The translations under genes were made by a program, and so were the position numbers. DNA of 33,193 nt from the NCBI GenBank assembly GCA_964244115.1, contig CAXTHM010000042.1:1-33193 (forward strand). Direction: 5' to 3'. This document shows, in pieces, positions 15,008 to 23,057 of this stretch; positions within the stretch are counted from its first letter, which is position 1, and the number at the start of each line of letters is the position of its first letter. This stretch comes from CADCWK01 sp964244115 (GTDB lineage Bacteria > Chloroflexota > Chloroflexia > Thermomicrobiales > UBA6265). The notes beneath the pieces are model-generated. The model ran no database searches. It saw nothing but the letters and a program-made list of their open reading frames with translations, and had not been told where the DNA came from.

Positions 15008-16042
15008 CTATTTGACCGCTCCGAGCGACAGACCGCGAACGAGCTGGCCCTGCGCCGCCCAGCCGAGCAGGACGATCGGGAGGACGCCGATCGTGACGGC
15101 GGCCGAGAGCTTGGCCCAGAACAGCCCCTCGCCGGTGACGTACTGGAGCATGAAGATCGGCACCGTCGAGTTGCCGACGGCGGCGAGGAAGGCCGCGAGG
15201 AAGAACTCGTTCCAGGCGAAGATCATGCAGATGAACCCGGTCGCGACGATGCCGGGCCGGACCATCGGGACGATGACCTGGAAGATCTCCTGCAAGGGCG
15301 TCGCGCCGTCCAGCCGGGCGGCGTCGATCACGTCCCGCGGCACGTCCTGGAAGAACGACCGCAGGATCCAGATCGCGATCGGCAGGTTCATCGCGATGTA
15401 GAGGATGATCAGCCCCTGGAGCGTGTTGAGCAGCTCCAGCCGCCGGTAGATCACCAGCAGCGGGACCAGCACACCGGCGATCGGCAGGAACTTGGTCGAG
15501 ATCAGGAAGAACAGCGCGTTCGGGGCCCGCGCTCCGGCCAGGATCGAGAGCGAGTAGGCGGCCGGGATCCCCAGCAGCAGGACGACGGCGGTCGAGACCA
15601 GCGTCGCGGTCAGGGAGTTGAAGAAGAACGAGCCGAAGTCCAGCTCGAAGATGGTCCGGTACTGGTCGAGCGTCGGCGCGAACCGGAAGTCCAGTCCCTC
15701 GTCGACGGCGTCCGCGGCCACGGCAGCCTGGGAGCTCTCGACGTCGATGGTCTCGGGGACGACCTCCGACTCCTCGTAGCCGGGCCACGGCAGCAGCCGG
15801 GGTGGGATCGCGACGGCCTCAGACTCGCTCTTGAAGCCGGTGATCACGAACTGGAAGATCGGGAAGAAGACGATGATCGCGACGATCCAGGCGGCGATCG
15901 CCAACGGGAGAGGCGCGCTGTCCTTCCGGACGCCGGTGCGCCGGAAGACCTTCTGCAGGGCCGTGCGCTTATCGGCCGGGATGACGAGGGAGCCGTACGG
16001 GGAATCGACGGTGGACCCGCCGGCGGGTGCGTTAGCGGCCAT
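15008..16042 (-). CDS. Polyol/sugar ABC transporter permease (MalG-type)
   Basis: A 344-residue permease of the MalG-type group. The first helix is about 46-68, the remaining helices lie in 136-335, and the ATPase-docking EAA loop is at about 238-260 (VIDAARLDGAT). It is longer than usual: about 35 acidic, low-complexity residues (85-118) are inserted in the external loop after the first helix, before the FAPTLDQY segment normally found there. The ATG at 16042 has GGGGAG eight bases upstream and overlaps the end of the preceding permease gene by 11 bases, so the two are co-translated. Confidence 0.92.
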   Translation of the reverse strand: MAANAPAGGSTVDSPYGSLVIPADKRTALQKVFRRTGVRKDSAPLPLAIAAWIVAIIVFFPIFQFVITGFKSESEAVAIPPRLLPWPGYEESEVVPETIDVESSQAAVAADAVDEGLDFRFAPTLDQYRTIFELDFGSFFFNSLTATLVSTAVVLLLGIPAAYSLSILAGARAPNALFFLISTKFLPIAGVLVPLLVIYRRLELLNTLQGLIILYIAMNLPIAIWILRSFFQDVPRDVIDAARLDGATPLQEIFQVIVPMVRPGIVATGFICMIFAWNEFFLAAFLAAVGNSTVPIFMLQYVTGEGLFWAKLSAAVTIGVLPIVLLGWAAQGQLVRGLSLGAVK

Positions 16043-16991
16043 CAGACAGCTCCCCTTCGAAGACCTTCGAGAGCAGGCGGACGAGGTAGGTGACGGCGAT
16101 GATCGAGAGAATCACCGTGATGACGCCGATCGCCGAGGCCTGGCCGTAGTTGCCGGGGATAGCCGTCCGATAGACGAGGAACGAGAGGTTGGTGCTCTCG
16201 TTGCCCGGTCCGCCCTGGGTCATCAGGTAGATCGGGTCGAAGTCCTGGAAGATGTAGACCGTTCCGAGCAGGCTGCCGAGCATGAAGAAGCGGCGCAGGT
16301 GGGGGAGGGTGATCGAGCGGAACTCCTCCCAGGCGGTGGCGCCGTCCATCCGGGCGGCCTCACGGACCTCCTCGGAGATCGAGCCCATCCCGGCCAGGAA
16401 GATCAGCATCATGAAGGGCGCCCAGCGCCAGACCAGATAGATCATGATCGACGCGACCGGGTAGTCGCCCAGCCAGTTCGGCGAGGGGCTGCCGGGAAGC
16501 GCCGATGAGCTGAACCAGTCGAGGAAACCGAAGTTCGGGTTGTAGAGCAGGTTCTTCCACGAGAGCGCCGCGGCAGCCGGCATGATCAGGAACGGGGTGA
16601 TCAGCAGGGTCCGGACGATAGCCCGGCCGGGGAACCGGTGATTGACCAGCTCGGCGAAGATCAGCCCGACAAGGACGGCGAACACGACCGAGCCCACTGT
16701 CAGCACGACCGTGTTGAACAATGCCGCGAAGAACGCCGAGTCGGTATCGCGGACCTGGTCCCAGAGCCGCCGGTAGTTCTCGCCGCCGTTGAACCCATTT
16801 TGGTCCGGCCGGTTGAGCCGGTAGTCCCGGAAGCTGTAGTAGATCGTTAGGATGAACGGGATTTGGGTCACGACGATGACGTAGAGCATGGCTGGGTAGA
16901 GCAGGAGCCGGCCGACACCGATTCGCTCGGCCAGCGATCGACGGACGATCGGTGCCTTCACGGTGGGGACGGTCTCCGAGATGGTGGCCAT
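16032..16991 (-). CDS. Polyol/sugar ABC transporter permease (MalF-type)
   Basis: A 319-residue permease. The first helix is about 30-52 (LYPAMLYVIVVTQIPF), and the EAA loop is at about 207-230 (EVREAARMDGAT). External segments such as NPNFGFLDWF are typical of the sorbitol/mannitol (SmoF/MtlF-like) branch. The ATG at 16991 has GGAGGTG about six bases upstream. It sits between the binding-protein gene and its MalG-type partner, which it overlaps by 11 bases. No ATPase gene accompanies the operon. Polyol specificity is inferred from similarity in style and from the dehydrogenase at the operon end. Confidence 0.92.
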   Translation of the reverse strand: MATISETVPTVKAPIVRRSLAERIGVGRLLLYPAMLYVIVVTQIPFILTIYYSFRDYRLNRPDQNGFNGGENYRRLWDQVRDTDSAFFAALFNTVVLTVGSVVFAVLVGLIFAELVNHRFPGRAIVRTLLITPFLIMPAAAALSWKNLLYNPNFGFLDWFSSSALPGSPSPNWLGDYPVASIMIYLVWRWAPFMMLIFLAGMGSISEEVREAARMDGATAWEEFRSITLPHLRRFFMLGSLLGTVYIFQDFDPIYLMTQGGPGNESTNLSFLVYRTAIPGNYGQASAIGVITVILSIIAVTYLVRLLSKVFEGELSDGR

Positions 16992-17113
16992 GTGGCACCT
17001 CCATGGCGGCGAGCGATGAGTGACTGAACCGGCGATCTGGGCGGCGACATGTCGGTCGATCCGGCTTCGAGGGTACCGAGGGGCGCCCGGCCGGTCCTGG
17101 CCGCCATCATGGC

Positions 17114-17150
17114 ATCACGGCCCCACGCATCGGGCGCCTGGGGCCGTGAT
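17114..17150 (-). other. Intercistronic hairpin, distal
   Basis: ATCACGGCCCCA (17114-17125) and TGGGGCCGTGAT (17139-17150) form a perfect 12-bp stem with a 13-base loop in the gap after the polyol binding-protein gene. There is no T tract. It is probably a stabiliser or partial terminator. Confidence 0.6.
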
Positions 17151-17175
17151 CCGAACGTCTCGATTGTGGTCCGAG

Positions 17176-17207
17176 CCGTGGGGGCGGGAGTGAACCGACC
17201 CCCACGG
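17176..17207 (-). other. Intercistronic hairpin, proximal
   Basis: CCGTGGGGG (17176-17184) and CCCCCACGG (17199-17207) form a nine-base-pair stem starting eight bases after the stop of the binding-protein gene, in tandem with the hairpin at 17114-17150. Confidence 0.6.
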
Positions 17208-17215
17208 GTGTCAGG

Positions 17216-18625
17216 CTACTGGTAGCCGCCGTCGACGGCGGTCGTGTTAGCCAGATCGTTGGCCTGGCTGATCGCGTCGTCGATCGGCGTGTTCCCGGCG
17301 ATCGCGCCGGCGAAGATCCGGCTGACGTCGTCACCGAGGTTGGTGAACTCCGGGATCCGGACAAACTGGCCGCCCTGGTACGGGACGGGGACGAGGCAGG
17401 GCTCGTTCGGGTTGGCCAGCTCGATGGCCTGGAGGACGGTCGAGGCGAAGTCGCCGGCGACGGCCAGGTAGTTCGGGTCGGAGTAGGTCGAGGTCCGAGC
17501 GCCGGTCGGAGCGCGGCCGAAGCCGTCGACGCTGCTGACGGTCTGGTAGTAGAGCACCGAGGTCGCCCAGCGGGAGAAGGCCGCGGCCGCTTCCGGGTTC
17601 TTGGCCGAGGCCGGGACGCCGAACGCCCAGCTGTACAGCCAGTTGCCGCGATTGTCCGTGGAGTTCTCGTACGGCGGAAGGGCGTAGCCGACGTTCTGGT
17701 AGTAGTCGGGGTTCTGCTCCGGGGAGGCGAGGAAGTCCGCCGCCGAGGTGGCGTCGTACCACATCGCGACCTGACCGGTGACGAACAGCTGCTCGCACTC
17801 GGTGAAGCCGTTCTGCTCGGACCCGGTCGGGCCGGCCTGCTGCAGGGTGTTGATGTACCAGTTGATCGCGGTGGACGTCGCCTCACTGTCGAGGGTGGCG
17901 TTCCAGTCCTCGTCGAACCAGGAGCCGCCGAAGGCGTTGATGACCGTCGTCATCGGCGCCAACTGCTGGCCCCAGCCGACGAGACCACGGAGGGCGATGC
18001 CGGACGTGCCGTCCGTGCTGTTGGTCTTGATCTGGGTGGCGATCTCGCCGATCTGGGTCCAGGTCGGGTCGTCGGGCAGGGTCAGCCCCAGCGTCTCGAG
18101 GATGTCCTTGCGGTAGTAGAGCATCGCGCTCTCACCGTAGAACGGGAGGGCGTAGACGCCGTCCTCGTAGGTGAGGCCCTGGAGGTGGGCCGGCAGGATG
18201 TCCTCGAAGTCGTAGGTGGGGTCGGCCTTGGCGCCCTCGCCGAGCTCGGTCAGCCAGTCGTTGGCGGCCCAGAGCGGGACCTCGAAGTTGGAGATCGTCA
18301 CGGCGTCGTAGGCGCCACCCTGGGCGGCGACGTCCTGGTTGATCGAGGCCCGGATCTCGTTCTCCGGCAGGACCGTCAGGTTGACGGTGATGTTCGGGTA
18401 GGCCTGCTGGAAGTAGCCGGCGTTGACGATCTCCTGAAGGGCGGTCATCTGCGGGTTGCCGACCATGCCGACGTTGATCTCGCCGGTGATCGACTCGTCC
18501 GGCGTGACGGCCGGCGGGGTCGCGCCGGGCGTCTGGGCGCGGGCCAGGCTCGGGATCAGGGCGGCTCCGGCGGCGGCGGCCATCAGGACGCTGCGGCGGG
18601 ATGCGGTGAAGCGGTTGGACGTCAT
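17216..18625 (-). CDS. Tat-exported polyol/sugar ABC transporter substrate-binding protein
   Basis: A 469-residue family-1 binding protein resembling sorbitol/mannitol-binding SmoE/MtlE types. A twin-arginine signal (SRRSVLM at 9-15) precedes an alanine-rich stretch and an ARA cleavage site near 30; no lipobox cysteine is present. The mature part has the pattern GMVGNPQMTALQEIV, YDAVTISNFEVPLWAANDWL, LPFYGESAMLYYRKD and GFGRAPTGAR seen in that branch. The ATG at 18625 has AAGGAG nine bases upstream. It is the first gene of the operon, followed by two permeases and a zinc polyol dehydrogenase. The ligand (sorbitol, mannitol, arabitol or xylitol) cannot be chosen from sequence. Confidence 0.93.
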   Translation of the reverse strand: MTSNRFTASRRSVLMAAAAGAALIPSLARAQTPGATPPAVTPDESITGEINVGMVGNPQMTALQEIVNAGYFQQAYPNITVNLTVLPENEIRASINQDVAAQGGAYDAVTISNFEVPLWAANDWLTELGEGAKADPTYDFEDILPAHLQGLTYEDGVYALPFYGESAMLYYRKDILETLGLTLPDDPTWTQIGEIATQIKTNSTDGTSGIALRGLVGWGQQLAPMTTVINAFGGSWFDEDWNATLDSEATSTAINWYINTLQQAGPTGSEQNGFTECEQLFVTGQVAMWYDATSAADFLASPEQNPDYYQNVGYALPPYENSTDNRGNWLYSWAFGVPASAKNPEAAAAFSRWATSVLYYQTVSSVDGFGRAPTGARTSTYSDPNYLAVAGDFASTVLQAIELANPNEPCLVPVPYQGGQFVRIPEFTNLGDDVSRIFAGAIAGNTPIDDAISQANDLANTTAVDGGYQ

Positions 18626-18750
18626 TCTGGCGATCTCCTTCGATCAGGAACATGAGACGACACGGGACGAAGCGTCCCCTGGCCGCGTGGCCAGGATGGC
18701 GTGGGGTTCCGGCCGGGCGACCGGATCGGCTCTGGACGCGAAACCCTCTT

Positions 18751-18767
18751 TCATCGTGAGACGATGA
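18751..18767. promoter_or_regulatory. Palindrome in the polyol operon leader (candidate operator)
   Basis: TCATCGT GAG ACGATGA is a perfect 7-bp inverted repeat with a three-base centre, lying between the candidate promoter and the first gene. It is a reasonable repressor site; no regulator gene is adjacent. Confidence 0.4.
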
Positions 18768-18838
18768 CCGGATCCCTCGGGACCCACGGGGCCGTCATCA
18801 CTGGCGCTCCCCAGTCCGTCATCGTCGGACGCCGCTGC

Positions 18839-18867
18839 ACAATAGCAGGACTGAAACGCCTTGTCTA
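18839..18867 (-). promoter_or_regulatory. Candidate promoter of the polyol ABC operon
   Basis: Reading leftward, TAGACA (18867-18862) is followed after 17 bases by TATTGT (18844-18839). The leader to the ATG at 18625 would be about 200 bases. Apart from this promoter and the palindrome at 18751-18767, the 364-base gap 18626-18989 shows no gene. Confidence 0.45.
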
Positions 18868-18989
18868 CGGCGATTTCGGCGACTTCCGGCGGCGATCCAT
18901 CTGCAATCGACTGCTGCTCCGCCGGAGATCGTCCCGTATCTCCGGCCTGAGAGCGAAGCTGCCCGAGGCCTGCCACGAGGAAGCGCCGG

Positions 18990-20780
18990 CTACGGTCCTG
19001 ACGGCGACGGAACGCCGATCGCCGTGGCGGTGTAGAAGATATCGGCCCCACCGCTGAGGCGGCCGTCGTCGTGGCGCCGGATCCCGACCGGCGAGGAGAA
19101 CTGGCTCGTGCCCGGTCCCTCGTGCAGCGCGACGACCGGGTGGCCGAGGGCGGCGAGGTCGGCCTGCGTCTGGCGGGGCAGCCGGCCGCTGACGAGCAGG
19201 TTGCGGGACGACGTGTCGATCCGGGGCGCGTTGACGGCCGTCATCCCGCTGAGACCGTAGTCGATCATGTTCATCGCGATCTGGGCGTTGCAGTTCATGA
19301 TCAGCCGGCCGCCGCTGGCGCCGAGGCTGCCGACCGCCTGGCCGTCCCGGGCGATCACGACCGGGGCCATGTTGGAGAGCGGCCGCTTGCCGCCCTCGAC
19401 GGAGTTCGGCCGGCCCGGCTCCGGGTCGAACCACATCATCCCGTTGTTGAGCAGGACGCCCGTCCCCGGCACCGTCACCCGGCTGCCGAACAGCGAGAGC
19501 AGCGTCTGCGTCGTCGAGACGGCCATGCCGTCGCCGTCGATCGCGCTGAAGTGCGTCGTACTGCCGCTTGCGATGTAGTCGGGGATCGACGCGGCCAGGC
19601 GGTGTGTGACGCCGAGGCGGTCCCGCGAGCCGGCCGCGGTCGGCGCGACGCGGTCCCAGGCGAACCCCATCGCCCGCTCGGCGGCGTAGTCGGCCGAGAG
19701 GAGCGTCGCGAGCGGCACGTCGACGTACTCCGGGTCGGCGAGGTAGGCGAACCGGTCGGCGAAGGCGGCGCGGAAGGCGTGAGCGAGCAGGTGGAGGTGG
19801 GTGACGGAGTTGTGGCGGTGCTCGGCGAGGTCGAAGCCGGAGAGGATGTTGAGCGACTGGAGCAGCGTCGGCCCGCCGCTGGCCCCGCCGGCGCTGAAGA
19901 CGTCGTAACCCCGGTAGGACGCCGAGGCGGCCGGGACGACCGTCGCGGTGTAGCGGGCAAGGTCGTCCAGTCGGAAGACGGCGCCGTTGTCCGAGAGGTG
20001 CCCGGCGATGGCTTCGGCGACCTCGCCCTCGTAGAAGGCGGCCGCCCCGTGCTCCGAGATCGCCCGGAGCGTCCGGGCCAGGTCCGGCTGCCGGAACAGC
20101 GTCGGGACCAGCGGCTGCTCGTTGTACGGGATCGCGCCGTTGGGCAGGAAGACGCGGGCCGACTCCGGGAACAGCGACAGGGTCGCCAGATAGCGGGCCG
20201 TCACGTACGTCCAGCTCGCGTCGACCGGGACGCCCTCTTCGGCGTAGCGGATCGCCGGCGCCATCACCTCGGCCAGCGACTTCGTCCCGAATCGTCCCAG
20301 CGCCAGTGTCAGCCCGGCGACCGTCCCCGGGACGGCGACCGAGCGGTGGCCGAGCAGGTTGGCGCTCTCGACGACGTTGGGCCAGCCGAACAGGTTCGGG
20401 TCCGTCCCGCCGGCCAGCGGGAACATGTCCGGCGTCGCCCCGGCCGGCGCGACCATCGGGTACTCGACGACCATGGCCTCACTGCCCGGCTGCTGGATCA
20501 CCATGTAGCCGCCGCCGCCGAGCCCGGACCCCCACGGCTCGACGACCCCGGACGCGAAGCCCATCGCCACCGAGGCGTCGACCGCGTTGCCGCCGGCCGC
20601 GAGGATCTCGGCTCCGGCCTCGGTCGCGAGCGTGGTCTTGGCCGCGACCATCCCGCCGCCGGCCGCGACCCGCGCCTCGGTCCGGCTCTGGACCCACTGG
20701 CTGCGCTCCGGCTGCTCGCCGAGGGCCGGCCAGAGGGTCGCGATATCCGGTGTGGTCTGGTCCGATGCGGTCATCGTCAT
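18990..20780 (-). CDS. Gamma-glutamyltransferase-family protein
   Basis: A 596-residue Ntn-hydrolase of the gamma-glutamyltranspeptidase family, expected to self-cleave into a large (~407) and a small (~189) subunit. The predicted nucleophile is T408 in GSTTHFSAIDGDG. Downstream are GGKRPLSNMAPVVI and the oxyanion-type LGASGGRLIMN. Substrates may be glutathione or other gamma-glutamyl compounds, and some family members are acylases. There is no signal peptide, unlike many relatives, so it is predicted to be cytoplasmic. The ATG at 20780 has AGAGGAG immediately upstream; the in-frame ATG at 20774 has better spacing. It precedes the polyol operon on the same strand but is separated by 364 bases with its own promoter candidate. 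Confidence 0.93.
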   Translation of the reverse strand: MTMTASDQTTPDIATLWPALGEQPERSQWVQSRTEARVAAGGGMVAAKTTLATEAGAEILAAGGNAVDASVAMGFASGVVEPWGSGLGGGGYMVIQQPGSEAMVVEYPMVAPAGATPDMFPLAGGTDPNLFGWPNVVESANLLGHRSVAVPGTVAGLTLALGRFGTKSLAEVMAPAIRYAEEGVPVDASWTYVTARYLATLSLFPESARVFLPNGAIPYNEQPLVPTLFRQPDLARTLRAISEHGAAAFYEGEVAEAIAGHLSDNGAVFRLDDLARYTATVVPAASASYRGYDVFSAGGASGGPTLLQSLNILSGFDLAEHRHNSVTHLHLLAHAFRAAFADRFAYLADPEYVDVPLATLLSADYAAERAMGFAWDRVAPTAAGSRDRLGVTHRLAASIPDYIASGSTTHFSAIDGDGMAVSTTQTLLSLFGSRVTVPGTGVLLNNGMMWFDPEPGRPNSVEGGKRPLSNMAPVVIARDGQAVGSLGASGGRLIMNCNAQIAMNMIDYGLSGMTAVNAPRIDTSSRNLLVSGRLPRQTQADLAALGHPVVALHEGPGTSQFSSPVGIRRHDDGRLSGGADIFYTATAIGVPSPSGP

Positions 20781-20824
20781 CTCTCCTCTGGGGATGGGTG
20801 GCCCGGGCCGGGAATCAGACCGGC

Positions 20825-20830
20825 ATCATA
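20825..20830 (-). promoter_or_regulatory. Possible -10 element of the gamma-glutamyltransferase gene
   Basis: TATGAT on the minus strand, about 45 bases before the ATG. No -35 box of quality is seen, so an activator might be needed; the 18-bp palindrome at 20869-20886 lies in the right area for one. Confidence 0.25.
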
Positions 20831-20868
20831 CCGAAGTGGTGGTCCCCCCGGGCCAGATGCCTCCGCCG

Positions 20869-20886
20869 GACGCATGGCCATGCGTC
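20869..20886. promoter_or_regulatory. Perfect 18-bp palindrome between divergent genes
   Basis: GACGCATGGCCATGCGTC is perfectly self-complementary. It lies in the 291-base gap between the gamma-glutamyltransferase and treZ genes and could be an operator for either. The plus strand has GTTTTTG about ten bases later, but the spacing is poor for a terminator. The rest of the gap shows nothing else. Confidence 0.45.
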
Positions 20887-21071
20887 TCGCGGCAGCGTTT
20901 TTGCCTTGAGAGCACCACACGAGCCGGGCTGTTCGCCCCAAGCGCTGATATCGGTGCCCGCCATCGCCCGCCGAGTGCTGGCGGTGACGGGTCCATCGTC
21001 TGGTGCCCGTGATGCCGAGCCTCGCGGTCGATCCGGTCGATGATGTCTATACGACGATGAAGGTGTATCCC

Positions 21072-22928
21072 ATGCCAGAGCGCACGACGATCGAACCACT
21101 CCTCGCCCGGACCCGTCCGGCGATCGGCGCGACGCTCACTCCGACCGGGGTCCGTTTCCGCGTCTGGGCGCCCAACGCCCGCCGGTCGGTCGCCGTCCTG
21201 CTCGATGGCCACGACGCGCCCGTCGAACTCCAGATCGAGGGCGACGGGTATTGGGCCGGTGAGGTCGCCGGGATCGGGGCTGGCGCCCGCTACCGGTACA
21301 GCCTCGACGGGGCCGACCCGTTCCCGGACCCGGTCACCCGGTTCCAGCCCGAGGGCGTCCACGGCCCGTCCGAGGTCGTCGACCCGAGGACGTACAGCTG
21401 GGGGGACGGCGACTGGCGCGGTCTCTCCGCCGGCAACCTCTCGATCTACGAGCTCCATGTCGGGACGATGACGCCGGAAGGGACGTACGCCGCCCTCGCC
21501 GCCCAGCTCCCGGCCCTGCGCGATCTCGGCGTGACCGCGATCGAACTGATGCCGCTGGCCGAGAGCCCCGGCCGCTGGAACTGGGGCTACGACGGCGTCG
21601 ACATCTGGGCGCCGAGCCACAACTACGGCACGCCCGACGAACTCCGCGCCCTCGTCGACGCCGCCCATCAGCACGGCCTCGGGGTCATCCTCGACGTCGT
21701 CTATAACCACTTCGGGCCGGACGGCAACTACCTCAGCGCCTACGCGACCGACTACTTCACCGACCACCACACGACGCCGTGGGGCGACGCGATCAACTAC
21801 GACGGTGAGCACAACCAGCCCGTGCGCGACTTCATCATCGGCAACGCCGTCCACTGGGTCGAGGAGTACCACGTCGACGGCCTGCGGCTCGACGCCGTCC
21901 ACGCCATCCTCGACGACGGCCCGGTCCACGTCATCGCCGAACTCGCCGCGGCGGTCCGGGTCGCGGCCGCTCCGCGGTCGGCGGTGATCTTCGCGGAGGA
22001 CGAGCGGAACGACGTCTCCGTGATGGGGTCGCCGCTGGAGCGGGGGTGGGGTCTCGACGGGCTCTGGGCCGACGACTTCCACCACGAGATGCACGTCTTC
22101 CTGACGGGCGAGCGGGACGGCTACTACGGGCAGTACGAGGGCACGCCGGAGAGCATCGCCCGGGTGATCGCCGCCGGCTTCACCTACCAGGGGCAGGAGT
22201 TCGACGGGGTGCCGCGCGGGACGGAGGTGACCGACGAGCCGGGCAGCGCCTTCGTCTTCTGCCTCCAGAACCACGACCAGGTCGGCAACCGCGCCGCCGG
22301 CGATCGGCTCCACACCCAGATGAGCCGGGACCGCTATCACGTCGCCTCGACCCTGTTCCTACTCGCTCCCGAGACGCCGTTGATCTGGATGGGGCAGGAG
22401 TTCCGTGCCAGCGCGCCGTTCCAGTACTTCACGGACCACGAGGGGGAGCTCGGCCAGCTCGTCACCGAGGGGCGCCGCAAGGAGTTCGCCCACTTCAGCT
22501 CGTTCGCCGCGACCGAGGTGCCGGACCCGCAGGCGGAGTCGACGTTCCGGGACTCGACGCTGGACCTGTCCGAGCGCGAGACCAACGGCGATACCCACGA
22601 GCTCTACCAGGATCTATTGCACCTGATCCGGGATGACGCGGTCCTGACTACCCGCGACCGGCTCGGCTCGGTCGCGGTCGCGCGCGGTGAACTGGTCCTG
22701 CTCTACCGGACCAATGGCGAGCGGCACCGGCTGCTGCTGGCCAACTTCGGCGACGAGGTCCGCTTCCCGCTGAGGGAGCTGGGCGAGGGCATCCCGGACG
22801 CCCCATCGCGCGGCGTGCAGGTGCTGCTCGACACCGGCAACGAGCGGTACGGCGGCGAGCGCACGACGTCCGTCGCCGAGGGGGGTATCCGGATTCCGGC
22901 CTCGACCGCCGTCATCCTGGGCTGGTAG
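21072..22928 (+). CDS. treZ: Malto-oligosyltrehalose trehalohydrolase
   Basis: A 618-residue GH13 enzyme releasing trehalose from maltooligosyltrehalose. An N-terminal beta-sandwich (about 10-110, FRVWAPNARRSVAVLLDG) is followed by the (beta/alpha)8 barrel. Catalytic residues are the nucleophile D274 (GLRLDAVHAI), the acid/base E309 (IFAEDERND) and D402 (LQNHDQVGN). TreZ-type traits are the ELHVGTMTPEGTY opening and LIWMGQEFRASAPFQYFTDH. The ATG at 21072 is preferred because AAGGTG lies six bases upstream; two upstream in-frame ATGs (21003, 21057) lack ribosome sites. The partner synthase treY is not in the window. A glycogen-branching enzyme is less likely because of the TreZ-type C-terminal motif and length. 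Confidence 0.9.
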   Translation: MPERTTIEPLLARTRPAIGATLTPTGVRFRVWAPNARRSVAVLLDGHDAPVELQIEGDGYWAGEVAGIGAGARYRYSLDGADPFPDPVTRFQPEGVHGPSEVVDPRTYSWGDGDWRGLSAGNLSIYELHVGTMTPEGTYAALAAQLPALRDLGVTAIELMPLAESPGRWNWGYDGVDIWAPSHNYGTPDELRALVDAAHQHGLGVILDVVYNHFGPDGNYLSAYATDYFTDHHTTPWGDAINYDGEHNQPVRDFIIGNAVHWVEEYHVDGLRLDAVHAILDDGPVHVIAELAAAVRVAAAPRSAVIFAEDERNDVSVMGSPLERGWGLDGLWADDFHHEMHVFLTGERDGYYGQYEGTPESIARVIAAGFTYQGQEFDGVPRGTEVTDEPGSAFVFCLQNHDQVGNRAAGDRLHTQMSRDRYHVASTLFLLAPETPLIWMGQEFRASAPFQYFTDHEGELGQLVTEGRRKEFAHFSSFAATEVPDPQAESTFRDSTLDLSERETNGDTHELYQDLLHLIRDDAVLTTRDRLGSVAVARGELVLLYRTNGERHRLLLANFGDEVRFPLRELGEGIPDAPSRGVQVLLDTGNERYGGERTTSVAEGGIRIPASTAVILGW

Positions 22929-22964
22929 CGGCCGCCCCGAAACGGACCGCGGCGCCCACCCGTT

Positions 22965-22973
22965 TGCTAGGAT
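22965..22973 (+). promoter_or_regulatory. Possible extended -10 promoter for the LuxR-type regulator
   Basis: TGCTAGGAT has the TGn extension before TAGGAT. A start near 22980 would leave a leader of about 78 bases before the GTG at 23058. No -35 is evident. Confidence 0.3.
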
Positions 22974-23057
22974 AGGAGCACGACCGTTCTTCCAGTTCCG
23001 CGCGCTCCCGACGGGCGGCGTGGCTCCCGGTTCAGCTGGGCGGGATGACCGACAGAC

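Noticed and set aside
14918..16093. 391-codon open frame opposite the polyol permease
   Set aside because: Low-complexity acidic/arginine composition from the antisense of a membrane protein gene; no family resemblance.
19071..20909. 612-codon open frame opposite the gamma-glutamyltransferase
   Set aside because: A shadow of a gene with full catalytic motifs on the other strand.
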